64,000 nucleotides of DNA from DASWZN01 sp036404435. GTDB taxonomy: Bacteria > Acidobacteriota > Terriglobia > Bryobacterales > Bryobacteraceae. Positions 18,156 through 27,994 of the stretch are shown here, piece after piece. The translations under genes were made by a program, and so were the position numbers. Every line of letters starts with the position of its first letter. Within the stretch, counting starts at the first letter, position 1. Location of the stretch: positions 87,206 to 151,205 of the forward strand of contig DASWZN010000016.1 of NCBI GenBank assembly GCA_036404435.1, given 5' to 3'. A model generated the notes under the pieces. The model made no database searches. It was not told where the DNA came from and was given only the letters and a program-made list of their open reading frames with translations.

Positions 18156-18822
18156 ATGAAGATCCCCCGAATCGTTCTCCAAGCAACACTGCTTTCAACC
18201 ATCTTGTCCGCGTCGCTTTCCGCCGCGACTCCTGATGCTGCCGGCCTGGCGGCTTCCTCTGAAACAGGGAACGTGGAAGAAGTGAAGCGTCTGCTGGCGG
18301 CTGGCGCCGATGTGAATGCGATGACGAAGGACGGTATGACTGCCCTTATGCTCGCCTCCAAGAACGGCCACAGCGAAGTGGTGAAACTGCTGCTGGCTGC
18401 GAAGGCGAATGTGAACGCAAAAAGCCCAAACGGGGGAAACGCCCTCGGGTGGGCGTGTGCTGGTCCTGTAGCGCCAGGCCCCTGGCACCAACCGCCTATC
18501 GACACTGAAGTGGTAAAGTTGCTACTGGCGGCGAAGGCGGATGTAAACGCGCGCGAAGAAACGGTAATTGTCTCGGGGGGGCACACTCCTCGGTCTCGCA
18601 GACGGTCAAACGCCTCTCATGACGGCCTCCTCGCGAGGCGAGATAGCAATCGTGAAGCTGCTGCTGGCGGCGAAAGCCGACGTGAACGCCAAGCTGACGC
18701 TGCGGGGGACCGCAGCCGGTGTGCAGATTACGGGTTTTGATGAAACCGCCCTTATGCAGGCGTCATCGAACGGCCATCGTGACGTGGTGGCGCTGCTACG
18801 TGCAGCAGGAGCACGAGAATAG
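18156..18822 (+). pseudogene. Secreted ankyrin-repeat protein, frameshifted at a run of seven G
   Basis: A signal peptide (KIPRIVLQATLLSTILSASLSAA) is followed by ankyrin repeats (VEEVKRLLAAGADVNAMTKD; SEVVKLLLAAKANVNAKSPN; TEVVKLLLAAKADVNAREE). The frame from ATG 18156 breaks at the G7 tract 18575-18581 and continues in the next frame (DGQTPLMTASSRGEIAIVKL; HRDVVALLRAAGARE) to the stop at 18822. Removing one G restores a continuous protein of about 221 residues with a fourth and fifth repeat. The gene is therefore either a recent pseudogene, a slippage-controlled gene, or a sequencing error in the homopolymer. Ankyrin repeats bind proteins; the partner is unknown. No neighbour is obviously linked. 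Confidence 0.8.
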
Positions 18823-18862
18823 GCAAGGCTAGTAGCCACGGAGCCTCAGGACACCACGGCCC

Positions 18863-18941
18863 TCACTTCACCCCGCTCTTCTCCCGCACCGCCACAAACT
18901 CGTCGCCCTTGTTCCACATCGGCAGCCCTTCCAGGTTGGCT
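18863..18941 (-). pseudogene. 3'-end fragment of an M28 peptidase gene
   Basis: The minus strand reads ANLEGLPMWNKGDEFVAVR and then EKSGVK-stop, nearly the same as the last residues of the intact M28 peptidase whose 3' end is at 21716 (NLEGLPTWNKGDEFLAAR). The DNA match covers about 75 bases and stops abruptly on both sides. It is a relic of a second copy of that 3' end. Confidence 0.8.
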
Positions 18942-19056
18942 GGAGCGGTGAGGGCCGAAGGCCGAAAGCGGGCGCCCGGGTCCAATGAGGCTATGGTGAG
19001 TATAATCCTCTTGTGGCCGACAACGAAGATGTAAACTCTGGATTGGTCCTCCGCTC

Positions 19057-21568
19057 ATGAGAAACCGGGGCATTCTCGTTTCAATGGCCGCGCTGGTTCT
19101 TTCGTTCGCCAGCGGCTGCGGCGGTAGGTCGTCGCCGCCTGCCCAACAGCAGGCTGCTGCGGCTCCTCAATTGGCCCCTGGTGCCGGAACCTACACGTCC
19201 CCACAAACGGTGACGATCACCGACGCCACCTCTGGAGCGGCGATCCACTACACAACGGACGGCAGCGCGCCCACAGCGTCATCCGCGCAGTACTCCGGAC
19301 CGATCGGGGTCGCGTCCACGACGACCATTCAGGCGATCGCTACAGCCAGCGGCTATACCAACAGCGCTGTGTCGGCGGCAATCTACACCATCACGCCGCA
19401 CCAGGCCGCCTCTTACTACGTTGCGCCATCGGGCAATGACGCTTGGCCTGGAACCGAGGCCCAGCCCTTCGCCACGATTCAATTTGCGGTGGGACGGCTG
19501 ATGGCCGGGGACACGCTGAACATCCGCGCCGGGGACTATCACGAGACCGTTTCAGTGCGCCAGTCGGGAACCGCCGCGGCCCCGATCACGATCCAGGCCT
19601 ACCCCGGCGAATGCCCGAACCTCATTGGGGCAACGGTCGTCGCCGGACCCTGGACCGTCTATGCGGGCGCGATCTACACGGCTGCCTGGCCCAGCCAGCC
19701 CACGCAGGTCTTCGGCGCTGGGCATTTGCTCAACGAGGCCCGCTGGCCGAACACCGCCATCGAGGACTTTGCGAACATGACCTACGCCCTGGCCGACTCC
19801 GGCAATCAGAACTACGTCACCTACTCCACGCTCCCCAACGTGGACCTCACCGGCGCCTGGGTCCGGGTGATGGCCGGGCAGGCCTGGGTCGCCTACGACC
19901 GGCAGGTGGCCTCGCACGACAGGGCTTCCGGCACGCTGACCTTTTCTTCACCCATCGACGCCATGACCGAACTGGTCCCGCGCCGGGGGAGCCACTTCTT
20001 CGTGTTTGGAAAGCTGAACCTGCTCGATGCGCCCGGCGAGTGGTGGTGGGACCCCGCGCAGCAGCGGCTTTACGTCTGGATGCCCGACGGGGCATCCCCC
20101 GAGGGCCGCGTGGAGGCCGGGATCGCCCCCGCCGTACTCGATCTCAGCGGGCAGTCTTACGTTACCGTCAAGGGCCTCGCCGCGCGGGGCGGCTGGTTCA
20201 ACCTCCAGAACAGCACCAACTGCACCTTGCAGGACTTCTCCCTGTGGGCGCCCAACTGGGTCCGCACCTTCGACGGCTACGATATCTCGCCGCAGTACCT
20301 GGGCGGCGTGGACGTTTCCGGAAGCGGCAACCTGATCGACGGCGGGTCCGTGCAGCAGGCCGGCCGCAGCGGAATCCACGTCGCGGGAAGCGGCAACACC
20401 GTGCAGCAGGTCACGGTGCAGGATTCCGGCTGGAACTGGACCGCCGAGGCCGCCATCAATCTCAGCGGCGCCAGCCAGGCCCTGGTGCAGAACAACACCG
20501 TCAGCCGGACGGAGGGGGAAGGTATCGTCCTCGCGCCCCAGTCCCGCGTTCTGAACAACCTGGTCGAAAACGCATGCATGTTCGTGGAGGACTGCGGGAA
20601 CGTGAACTCCTGGAGCATGGACGGCCAGGGGACGGAAATCGCCTACAACATCTTGCAGGGGAACCATTCTCGGTGGGGAGCCGCGATCTATCTGGACGCC
20701 GGAAGCCGGAACTTCCGGCTGCACGACAACCTGGCGGAAGGCATGGCGTGGAACGGGGTCAACATAACGGACGTCAACGACGTCGAAAACAACACCTTCG
20801 TTGACGTTGGGCACCAGGGCATCAGTTACGTTCCCGGCGCGACCGCGGTGGGCGCGGACTGGTCGGCGGGCCAGGCGCTCCACCCAGTTGGGAGAACCCT
20901 TCCCGCTCTTCGTCATGTTGAGCCAGCCCGTTTCGATCATTCCCGACTACGGCTTCTACATGGCTTATACGCCTCTGGCTCCTCTACCGGGGCCCCGGCG
21001 CGTGGAAATCGACTGGTCCCAACTGGCTCAGCCTGGATGGAGCCAGCAGCAGGTTCCGCTGGATCTATCTCAGGTGGACGCCATCGTTTTTGGATTCGAT
21101 TCTCTGATCGACAGCTTCAATTACACGATCGGCAACCTGCGGCTTCTTCCGGCTGGTGCGACCGGGGATACGGGAGCTGTTCCAGTCACTGGGACTGCCT
21201 GGACCGCCTCCTCGTCGGGCGGCTCCGCCTGCACTCTTACCGCCTCCGGCCCCGTCACCTGGGGAGCATCGGGGGCCAGCGTCTTCGACGGAGCGAACTC
21301 TCTGACTGCGCCGCTGCCGGCGGGTTTGACGGATCTCACAGCCTACCGCGGGCTGGCCTTCGAGCTGGCGGGTACGGCCTCGCGCAACTACAGTTTCCAG
21401 GGATACCAGGACGTGGACAACGGCCCCGCTGCGGTCCCCGGCCGCGGCGCCACTTTGCCCGCTTCCGTGGGCGCCGACCCGTCTTATACAGCCCCCGTCT
21501 GCGCTGCGACGTCCGCAGCGGCCCCCAGCACTCACCGTAACCGCGCAAGGGCGCGCGCCGGCGAGTGA
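19057..21568 (+). pseudogene. Beta-helix lipoprotein with chitobiase C-terminal-type domain, frame broken near 20870-20895
   Basis: The N-terminus is a lipoprotein signal with lipobox ASGC (C21). Residues about 38-112 form a CHB_HEX_C-like domain (GAGTYTSPQTVTITDA, IHYTTDGSAPTASS). A right-handed beta-helix follows from YYVAPSGNDAWPGTEAQPFA, with many NNTV/NNLV turns. After the ISYVPGATAVGADWS segment the frame degrades (arginine-rich text), while the adjacent frame becomes protein-like (LFVMLSQPVSIIPDYGFY, VDAIVFGFDSLIDSFNYTI, SSSGGSACTLTASGPVTW) and runs to 21568. Either a one-base shift or an out-of-frame deletion joined the two halves. If intact it would be a surface carbohydrate-active or adhesive protein. 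The whole gene lies between the M28 3'-end relic and the intact M28 gene. Confidence 0.7.
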
Positions 21569-21715
21569 TCGTCGAATGCCGCCAGCTCCGCTCGGGGCGG
21601 GCAGCGATCGGGTCGCCCACGGCGGAGGGCGCATCGAGCACCGTCCCCGCTGGGCGCTGAGTGCGGCACGCACTCCGGCCGGCCAAGCCCTGACCGAGTC
21701 AGCCGCGCAAGCGGG

Positions 21716-23332
21716 TCACGGCCGCACCCCGCTCTTCTCCCGCGCCGCCAGGAACTCGTCGCCCTTGTTCCACGTCGGCAGCCCTTCCAGGTTGGCTGTG
21801 TCCACGCCCAGCGCGAGCGAGAATCGCACCAGTTGCTCCAGGCCGGAGAAGTCCCACTCGTCTTTATACTCGTCCGAGGGCTGGTGGTAGTGCTTCTCGT
21901 CATAGTCGTGGATCATGGCCAGACCGTAGCCGGCCGGCTTGCCCATCACGTCGTCGCCCTCACCGATCGAAAACGACGGAACGCCCGCGCGCGCCAGCGA
22001 GAAGTGGTCCGAGCGGTAGAAGTGGCCCTTCTCGGGCTCGGCTTCGGGCTTGATGACGTAGTTGAAGCGCCGGGCCGTATCCTGAACCAGCGGCCACAGC
22101 GTGGTGCGCTCGGCGCCGGTCACGACAATGTCGCGGGTCCGCCCGTAAGGATAGACCGCGTCCCAGTTAAAGCCCGCCGCGGTCTTTCCAGTTGGAATAA
22201 CGGGATGGCTGGCGTAGTATTCCGAGCCGCGCAGGCCGGCCTCCTCGGCGGTGAAGGCGATGAACAGCGCGCTCCGCCGGGGCTTCTGCTCGAGCGCCGC
22301 CCAGGCGCGCGCCATCTCGAGGAGCATCCCGCAGCCAGTCCCGTTGTCCACCGCGCCGTTGTAAATCGAATCGCCGTTGACCGCCGGGCCGATGCCCAAG
22401 TGGTCCCAGTGGGCGCTGAAGATGACGGCTTCCGACTTCAACTCGGGGTCGCTGCCCGCCACCATCGCCACCACGTTCCGCGTATCCTCCTCGCGGATCT
22501 TCGATGTCAGCCGCCCGCGCAGGTGGAAGCCCAGCGGAATAGGGCGGAACTGGCGCGAATTCGCGGCCGCCAGCAACTCCGCGACGGTGTGGCCCGCGAG
22601 CGCGAGAATACGGCCGCCGGCTTCCTCGGTGACCCAACCCGCGAAGGCCAGCGCCGGCTCTTCCGCTTCCAAGCGGACGTAGGATTGCTCGCGGCCCCAG
22701 GAATTCCGTACCACGTTCCAGCCGTAGGTGGCCGTGGGCGTGGTGTGGATGATGACCACTCCCAGCGCGCCGTGGCGCAGCGCCTCTTCGTACTTGTAGG
22801 TCCAGCGGCCGTAGTACGTGAGCGCGCGGCCGGCGAAAAACTTCGGATCGTTCGAATCGGGCTCGTTGGTGAAGAGCACCAGCATCTTTCCGCGGACGTC
22901 GGCGCCCTTGAAGTCGTCCCAGTGGTATTCGGGCGCGACGATTCCGAAGCCCACAAACACCGCCTCGGCGTCGAACTCCTCCCGCGCGTTCTGGCGCTCG
23001 TTCGAGCCCACGAAATCGTCGAGGTACTTCAGCGCAACGGTGCGGCCTCCGCCCACCGCGGCGAGCTCGGAATCCGGCTGCGTCTCGACGCCCTCCAGCG
23101 GGACTTTCTGGAAGTAGGTGCCGTTGTCGCCGGCCGGCTTGGCGCCCGCCAGCGCGAACTCGGTGGCCAGAAACTCGGTGGCGAGCTGCCCGCCGCGCGT
23201 GCCCGGTCCGCGGCCCTCCAACAGGTCGCTCGACAGAAGCTTCACGCCGGCGCGGATGCGCTCGCCGGAGACGTTCGGCATCTGGCCGGCGCACGCCGCC
23301 GCCAGGGTCAGGACTAACAGGGGAGATCTCAT
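21716..23332 (-). CDS. Secreted M28-family zinc aminopeptidase with PA domain
   Basis: The 538-residue protein begins with a signal peptide (RSPLLVLTLAAACA). A PA-like insert lies at about 115-260 (VGFGIVAPEYHWDDFKG..VRGKMLVLF), and the peptidase domain follows. The two-zinc ligand set of M28 is visible in order: H in SAHWDHLG, D in NGAVDNGTGCG, the EE pair in FTAEEAGLRGS, D in FNWDAVYP and H in HYHQPSDEY. Such enzymes remove N-terminal residues from peptides in the periplasm or outside. It is divergent from the DUF169 gene with a 66-bp intergenic region that must hold both promoters. A relic of its 3' end lies at 18863-18941. Confidence 0.92.
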   Translation of the reverse strand: MRSPLLVLTLAAACAGQMPNVSGERIRAGVKLLSSDLLEGRGPGTRGGQLATEFLATEFALAGAKPAGDNGTYFQKVPLEGVETQPDSELAAVGGGRTVALKYLDDFVGSNERQNAREEFDAEAVFVGFGIVAPEYHWDDFKGADVRGKMLVLFTNEPDSNDPKFFAGRALTYYGRWTYKYEEALRHGALGVVIIHTTPTATYGWNVVRNSWGREQSYVRLEAEEPALAFAGWVTEEAGGRILALAGHTVAELLAAANSRQFRPIPLGFHLRGRLTSKIREEDTRNVVAMVAGSDPELKSEAVIFSAHWDHLGIGPAVNGDSIYNGAVDNGTGCGMLLEMARAWAALEQKPRRSALFIAFTAEEAGLRGSEYYASHPVIPTGKTAAGFNWDAVYPYGRTRDIVVTGAERTTLWPLVQDTARRFNYVIKPEAEPEKGHFYRSDHFSLARAGVPSFSIGEGDDVMGKPAGYGLAMIHDYDEKHYHQPSDEYKDEWDFSGLEQLVRFSLALGVDTANLEGLPTWNKGDEFLAAREKSGVRP

Positions 23333-23398
23333 ATCGAACCTCCAGTGTATGACGCCGCGCGCTGCGGCATAATGAATTCAGATACACAGAGGGAGAAC

Positions 23399-24109
23399 AT
23401 GCGGGATTACGCTGCCTTGGAGCACCTGTTCATCGAGCGCCTGGGACTGGAGCGCCGCCCCATCGCCATCTCTTTTCCCGACTCCGCGCCGTCCGGCGTG
23501 ACCGCGTTCAGCGGCGCGGAGCCGGCCGGCTGCGGCTTCTGGCGGCTCGCGGCCGGAGGCCAGACCTTCTACACCAAGCCGGAGGATCACTACAACTGTC
23601 CCATCGGCAGTTACACGCACAACATGCCCTTGCCTGCGGAGCGCCAGCCGGAGCTCGATCGGACGCTGGGCCTGATGGCGGATATCGGCTATCTGCGCTG
23701 GGAGGAAGTGCCGGGAATCGCGCGCCTGAAGAGCACTCCGGCCGCGGTCGTCTACTCGCCGCTCTCGAAAACGCCGCTCGACCCCGACGTGGTGTTGTTT
23801 GCCGGCCGTCCGCGCTCGATGATGCTGTTGCAGGAGGCGGCGTTGCGCGCGGGCGTGGCCGCCGTACAACCGCTCCTCGCGCGGCCTACGTGCATGGCCC
23901 TTCCAGCGGCGCTCGCCGGCGGCACGGTAGCGTCGAACGGCTGCATAGGGAATCGCGTCTACACTGAAATCGGCGACGACGAGATGTACGTGGTGGTGCC
24001 GGGCAGCGACGTCTTCCGCGTCGCCGCCGAAGTCGAGACCATCGCCGCCGCCAACGCCAAGCTGGCGGAGTACCACCACGCGCGATTGGAGTCGTTGCGC
24101 TCGGCATAG
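23399..24109 (+). CDS. DUF169 family protein
   Basis: ATG 23399 is preferred over upstream GTG 23345 and ATG 23372 because AGAGGGAG stands just upstream. The 236-residue protein matches the COG2043/DUF169 family: GCGFWRLAAGGQTFYTKPED, HYNCPIGSYTHNM, then a C-terminal GCIGNRVYTEIGDDEMYVVV block. Conserved cysteines (in GCGFW, NCPIG and GCIG) suggest a metal or cofactor site, but the family has no established function. It is cytoplasmic, without signal peptide. A degenerate second copy of its 3' part lies at 27055-27300, beyond the kinase gene. Confidence 0.85.
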   Translation: MRDYAALEHLFIERLGLERRPIAISFPDSAPSGVTAFSGAEPAGCGFWRLAAGGQTFYTKPEDHYNCPIGSYTHNMPLPAERQPELDRTLGLMADIGYLRWEEVPGIARLKSTPAAVVYSPLSKTPLDPDVVLFAGRPRSMMLLQEAALRAGVAAVQPLLARPTCMALPAALAGGTVASNGCIGNRVYTEIGDDEMYVVVPGSDVFRVAAEVETIAAANAKLAEYHHARLESLRSA

Positions 24110-24128
24110 CGCACTGGAAACGTCGAGG

Positions 24129-26837
24129 CTAGCGGGCCTCCCCGGGCATCCGGTCCGGTCTTAGCTTCGCCCGCCACTCTGCCGCCTGCTGCGGCTTGCC
24201 CCACGACTCATAGAGCTGCACGATACGCTCTCCGGCGAGCTTGAACCGCGGTTTCCCGGATTCCGGCAGTTTGTCGCCGAGCTGCTTCATGCCCTCATAA
24301 CCGCTCAGCAGAAAGGGCTCCGCTTGCGCATACTTGCTCTGACCGGCGAGACTCGCCCCCAGCGCACTTTCGGAGTTGTAACGTCGGTATCCGTTTGGAT
24401 CTCTCTTCTTGCGCAGCTCCAGAGACTCCCTCAGGACGGGCTCGGCCTCCGCGAACTTGTGAAGCTCCAGACGCACCACGCCGAGCGCCGCCAACTCGCC
24501 GTCGAAGCCCGAAGAGCTTTCGCCGCTGACCTGGCGCTCGAAGCGAATGACTTCGGCGTAAGCGGCTTCGGCTTCCGCGTACCTCTTCTCCTGCTGGTAG
24601 AGCAAGGCCAGGTTCATCGTGGGCGCCAGTGACTCGGATTGACCGGCGGCGAGTGCTTTCCGATAAATGGCCTGCGCCCTAAGGTAAAGATCCTCGGCTT
24701 CGGGATACCGTTTCTGATCGGAGACCGACATCCCGAGATCGTTCATTGCCAATGCCGTGTCCGGGTGGTCCGGTCCGAGCACTCTGAGTTTCCTCTCGAG
24801 AGTCTCCCTAAGCACCGTCTCGGCTTCGGAGTACTTCCCCAGAGAGTTGTACAGCGACCCGAGTTGAGTGAGCGCCCACAATGTCCTGGGATGATCCGGG
24901 CCGAAGAGCTTCCGATAGCCATTGGCCGCCTCCTGCGCCAGCGGCTCCGCCTCGGCAGCTTTCCCCTCGTCCTGTAGCAGCGCGGCCAGGTTTCCCATCG
25001 ACTCCAAAGTGTCCGCGTTGTGGCGGCCGAGCGCTCGGGTTCGGCCCTGGAGCGTCTGCCGCAGAAACGGCTCGGCTTCGGCCGTGCGGCCCGCCATGTC
25101 GAGCAAGGCTCCGATATCGTTCAATGCTTCCAGTGTTTCCGGGTGCTCCGGCCCGAGCTTTCGGCGTCGGACGTCGAGGATCTCCCGCGCCAGTGGCAGG
25201 GCAGCCTGGGGGTTGCTCTGGTCGGCATACAGATGGGCCAGGGCATCCTTCGCGTTCGCCACTGCGAGATCGTCGGCCGCCTGGTTCGCCAGGCGCAACT
25301 TCAGCGCTCTTTCCAGATGCGGCTGCGCTTGCTGGTACAAGCCGAGATCCGCGTATGCGGTTCCGATGGTTTGACGGATGGAAGCTTCGACCAGCGGTTT
25401 GTTTTGGAAGGCGCCCTCGACGTGGGCGGCGGCCCGGTCGAGCGCCGTGCGCACCTTCAGATCCGGGTCCGGCTTCTGGCCGGGCCTGGCCTGGTTGTCC
25501 GCGCTGACTTGTGCCAACAGGTCTCTCTGCAAGAACTCGTTGACCGTCCGAGCCTCATCCGCCGCCTGCCGGGCCCGCACCTCCGCGCGGCTGGCTCTCA
25601 CCGCCATCCAGGTGCTCACCACTACGCCGCCGATCAACACCGCCGCGAACGCAGCCGCCGTCGCCAGCCAGATCCGATACCTGCGGGCGAGCTTGCCGAT
25701 CCGATAGGCCGCCGAAGGCGGAGCCGCCTCCACGGGCTCCCCCGCCAGGTACCGCTGCAAGTCGCGCACCAGGCCGTTGGCCGTTTCGTAGCGCCGGGTC
25801 CGCTCCTTTTCCAGCGCCTTCATCGTGATCCAGTCCAGCTCGTGATCCAATAGCTTGGGCAGGTGGCCCGAATCGCTCTGCCGAAGCGCGGCCACGTCTT
25901 TCAGCCCGGCGGATTCTCGCAATCGCGTGCTCGGCGGCTTCGGCTCCTCTTCTCGAATGCGCTGGAGGATCTCGACATACGTCGCCTTCGCCGTTCGCTC
26001 CGTGTCGAGCGGCGTCGCGGCGGTGAGTAATTCATAGAGCAGCGCCCCCAGGGAATAAACATCGCTTCGTGTGTCGATGTCCTGTCTTCCGATCTCGGCT
26101 TGCTCCGGACTCATGTACTGCAGCGTTCCCACCACGGCGCCGAGGTTGGTCATCATCGTGGCGTCGCTCATTTGACTGCCCAGAGCTTTCGCCAAACCGA
26201 AATCGATCACTTTGGGTACTGCCTGATTCTCCTGCTGCTTCACCAGAACGTTCGATGGCTTGATGTCGCGGTGAATGATGCCTTTTTGATGCGCATGCTG
26301 GATAGCCTGGCAAACCGGAATGAGGAGCTCGATCCGTTCTCTGAGGGTGAGCCGCTTGGAATCGCAGTAGCCGGTGATCGGAACTCCCTCCACCAGCTCC
26401 ATCACAAAGTAGGGCAAGCCCCTGTCGGTGGCGCCGGCGTCGAAGACGCGGGCGATATTGGGGTGATCCATCATGGCCAGCGCCTGCCGCTCGCTCTCGA
26501 ACCGGGCGATTACCTGTTTGCTGTCCATGCCCGGCTTGATGATCTTCAGCGCCACGTCGCGGCGGATCGGATGCTGCTGACGCGCGTGGTAGACGATGCC
26601 CATTCCGCCTTCGCCGAGTTTTCGCAGTAATCTGTACGGACCGATGAAGGCCTCCGTCGTGTCCTCACCAACGGAGACGACCGTCTCGGCCCCATCCAGA
26701 GCCGCGATGTCGGCGCTCAGGATCGCCTGCACCTCCGCCAGTAACTGTTGGTCGCCGCCGCAAGCCTGGCCGAGATAGGCGGTCCGTTCAGAGCTGCCCA
26801 ACTCCAATGCGCCCTTGGCGATTTCCCTTGCGGTCAT
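24129..26837 (-). CDS. Membrane Ser/Thr protein kinase with C-terminal kinesin-light-chain-type TPRs
   Basis: ATG 26837 (MTAREIAKGALELG) is taken as start because family members begin there; the frame is open to GTG 26876. The product of about 902 residues has an N-terminal helical segment, a PknB-type kinase domain (about 65-345) with glycine loop LGEGGMGIVYHA, lysine DVALKII, catalytic HRDIKPSN, metal-binding DFGLAKA and SPEQ. A single membrane helix follows (WLATAAAFAAVLIGGVVVS, near 390), so the kinase is cytoplasmic and the C-terminus periplasmic. About eight KLC-type TPRs complete it (LGPEHPETLEALNDIGALL; GPDHPRTLWALTQLGSLYN). This architecture is common in Acidobacteriota; ligand and targets are unknown. 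It lies between DUF169 and a relic of the DUF169 3' end. Confidence 0.93.
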   Translation of the reverse strand: MTAREIAKGALELGSSERTAYLGQACGGDQQLLAEVQAILSADIAALDGAETVVSVGEDTTEAFIGPYRLLRKLGEGGMGIVYHARQQHPIRRDVALKIIKPGMDSKQVIARFESERQALAMMDHPNIARVFDAGATDRGLPYFVMELVEGVPITGYCDSKRLTLRERIELLIPVCQAIQHAHQKGIIHRDIKPSNVLVKQQENQAVPKVIDFGLAKALGSQMSDATMMTNLGAVVGTLQYMSPEQAEIGRQDIDTRSDVYSLGALLYELLTAATPLDTERTAKATYVEILQRIREEEPKPPSTRLRESAGLKDVAALRQSDSGHLPKLLDHELDWITMKALEKERTRRYETANGLVRDLQRYLAGEPVEAAPPSAAYRIGKLARRYRIWLATAAAFAAVLIGGVVVSTWMAVRASRAEVRARQAADEARTVNEFLQRDLLAQVSADNQARPGQKPDPDLKVRTALDRAAAHVEGAFQNKPLVEASIRQTIGTAYADLGLYQQAQPHLERALKLRLANQAADDLAVANAKDALAHLYADQSNPQAALPLAREILDVRRRKLGPEHPETLEALNDIGALLDMAGRTAEAEPFLRQTLQGRTRALGRHNADTLESMGNLAALLQDEGKAAEAEPLAQEAANGYRKLFGPDHPRTLWALTQLGSLYNSLGKYSEAETVLRETLERKLRVLGPDHPDTALAMNDLGMSVSDQKRYPEAEDLYLRAQAIYRKALAAGQSESLAPTMNLALLYQQEKRYAEAEAAYAEVIRFERQVSGESSSGFDGELAALGVVRLELHKFAEAEPVLRESLELRKKRDPNGYRRYNSESALGASLAGQSKYAQAEPFLLSGYEGMKQLGDKLPESGKPRFKLAGERIVQLYESWGKPQQAAEWRAKLRPDRMPGEAR

Positions 26838-26945
26838 GGCACCCAGGTCCTTGTCGGATGGAACGGAGCCGCGCACAAATCGCAGTCAAGACGCTGCGAC
26901 GATAAGCAATGTAGACGCGCCCCGTTACCTTCAGAATAACCGCAT

Positions 26946-27053
26946 TCACTGCGCCAGTCTGGCCATCACCAGCGCCAGCGCCTGGTCCGCCGCCGAGGTC
27001 GCTGTCCCGCACTCGCTGCGGCGGGCCTGCCAGAGCCGTTCCGCCAGATCCAA
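26946..27053 (-). pseudogene. C-terminal fragment of an unrecognised protein (copy A)
   Basis: The minus strand reads DLAERLWQARRSECGT then ADQALALVMARLAQ-stop. The first two thirds recur at 40199-40300 with few changes, so both are 3' relics of the same gene type. No start or upstream part is present here; the match breaks where the DUF169 relic begins. Confidence 0.55.
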
Positions 27054-27054
27054 G

Positions 27055-27300
27055 CGGCCGCACAACCGTTGCTCGCGCGGCCGACGTACATGGCCCTTCC
27101 GGCGGTGCGGTGGCGTCGAACGGCTGCATAGGAAATCGCGTCTACACGGAAATCGGCGACGACGAGATGTACGTGGTGGTGCCGGGCAGCGACGTCTTCC
27201 GCGTCGCCGCCGAAGTCGAAACCATCGCCGCCGCCAACGCCATGCTGGCAGACTACCACCGCACGCGCCTGGGGTCGTTGCGGTCGGAATTGGGGGCGGC
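27055..27300 (+). pseudogene. 3'-end relic of a DUF169 gene
   Basis: From ACAACCG through the GCIGNRVYTEIGDDEMYVVV block to SLRSE the DNA is roughly 90% like 23868-24107 by eye. A deletion of 13 bases near 27097 breaks the frame, and the C-terminal codons run on past the normal stop. It is a non-functional second copy of the 3' third of DUF169. Confidence 0.8.
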
Positions 27301-27337
27301 GCACCTGGCCGGGAGGTGCCCAAGCCCTCCAGGGGCA

Positions 27338-27994
27338 TTACGGCCGCAAGCCCCACGCCGTCCCGTATTCTTCCAGGGCGACTCGCACCAACTGGCTGCG
27401 GGTGCGGACGGATGTTTTCATGAAGAGCTGTTGCAGAGCCGACTTCACGGAAGCCTCGGAAATGTCCAACTGCTGGGCGATCTCCTTGTTGGTGAGGCCT
27501 TCGAAAACGCCTTTGAGCACTTCCCGCTCGCGCCCGCTCAGTTGTTTGGGCCGCTCCTGTTCGCCGCTCTTCTCGACCGCCTGGACCAGGGCCCGGATGC
27601 ACCGTTGGTCGATCCACGTTTCGCCGGCCATGACCTTGCGGATCGCTTCGCTCAGCAGTGCCGGAGCGCTGTGCTTCAGGAAAATGCCGCACACGCCCTG
27701 TCCCAGCGCCCGGACGGAATCGGAATCCGTCATGCCCGCCGTGACAATAAAGACTCTGCCCTGGTAGCCTGCCTCGCGCGCTCTCCGGATGAATTGGAGA
27801 CCGGTCGCGTCTCCCAGGTCGTAATCGAGGAGCACAAGATCGATGACTTCCCGGGAAAGCGCCTCCAGCGCTTCCTCGCAGGTGGCGCAATGCGTCACCA
27901 TGCGGAAGTCGGGCTCAGTGTCCAGAAGCTGGCTGAGGCTCTCCCGAAAGAGTGCGTGGTCGTCCAGCAGCAACAGCCGGATTCTCGCCGTCAT
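27338..27994 (-). CDS. NarL/FixJ-type response regulator
   Basis: The 218-residue regulator has a receiver domain (residues 5-120) with acidic pair D11/D12, phosphoacceptor D57 (LVLLDYDLGDATG) and the conserved T in FIVTAGM. A LuxR-type DNA-binding domain follows at about 148-212 (LSGREREVLKGVFEGLTNKE, then SEASVKSALQQLFMK). Its first 80 bases overlap the end of the histidine kinase gene, so translation is coupled and the two form a pair. It should activate transcription of unknown targets when phosphorylated. Confidence 0.93.
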   Translation of the reverse strand: MTARIRLLLLDDHALFRESLSQLLDTEPDFRMVTHCATCEEALEALSREVIDLVLLDYDLGDATGLQFIRRAREAGYQGRVFIVTAGMTDSDSVRALGQGVCGIFLKHSAPALLSEAIRKVMAGETWIDQRCIRALVQAVEKSGEQERPKQLSGREREVLKGVFEGLTNKEIAQQLDISEASVKSALQQLFMKTSVRTRSQLVRVALEEYGTAWGLRP

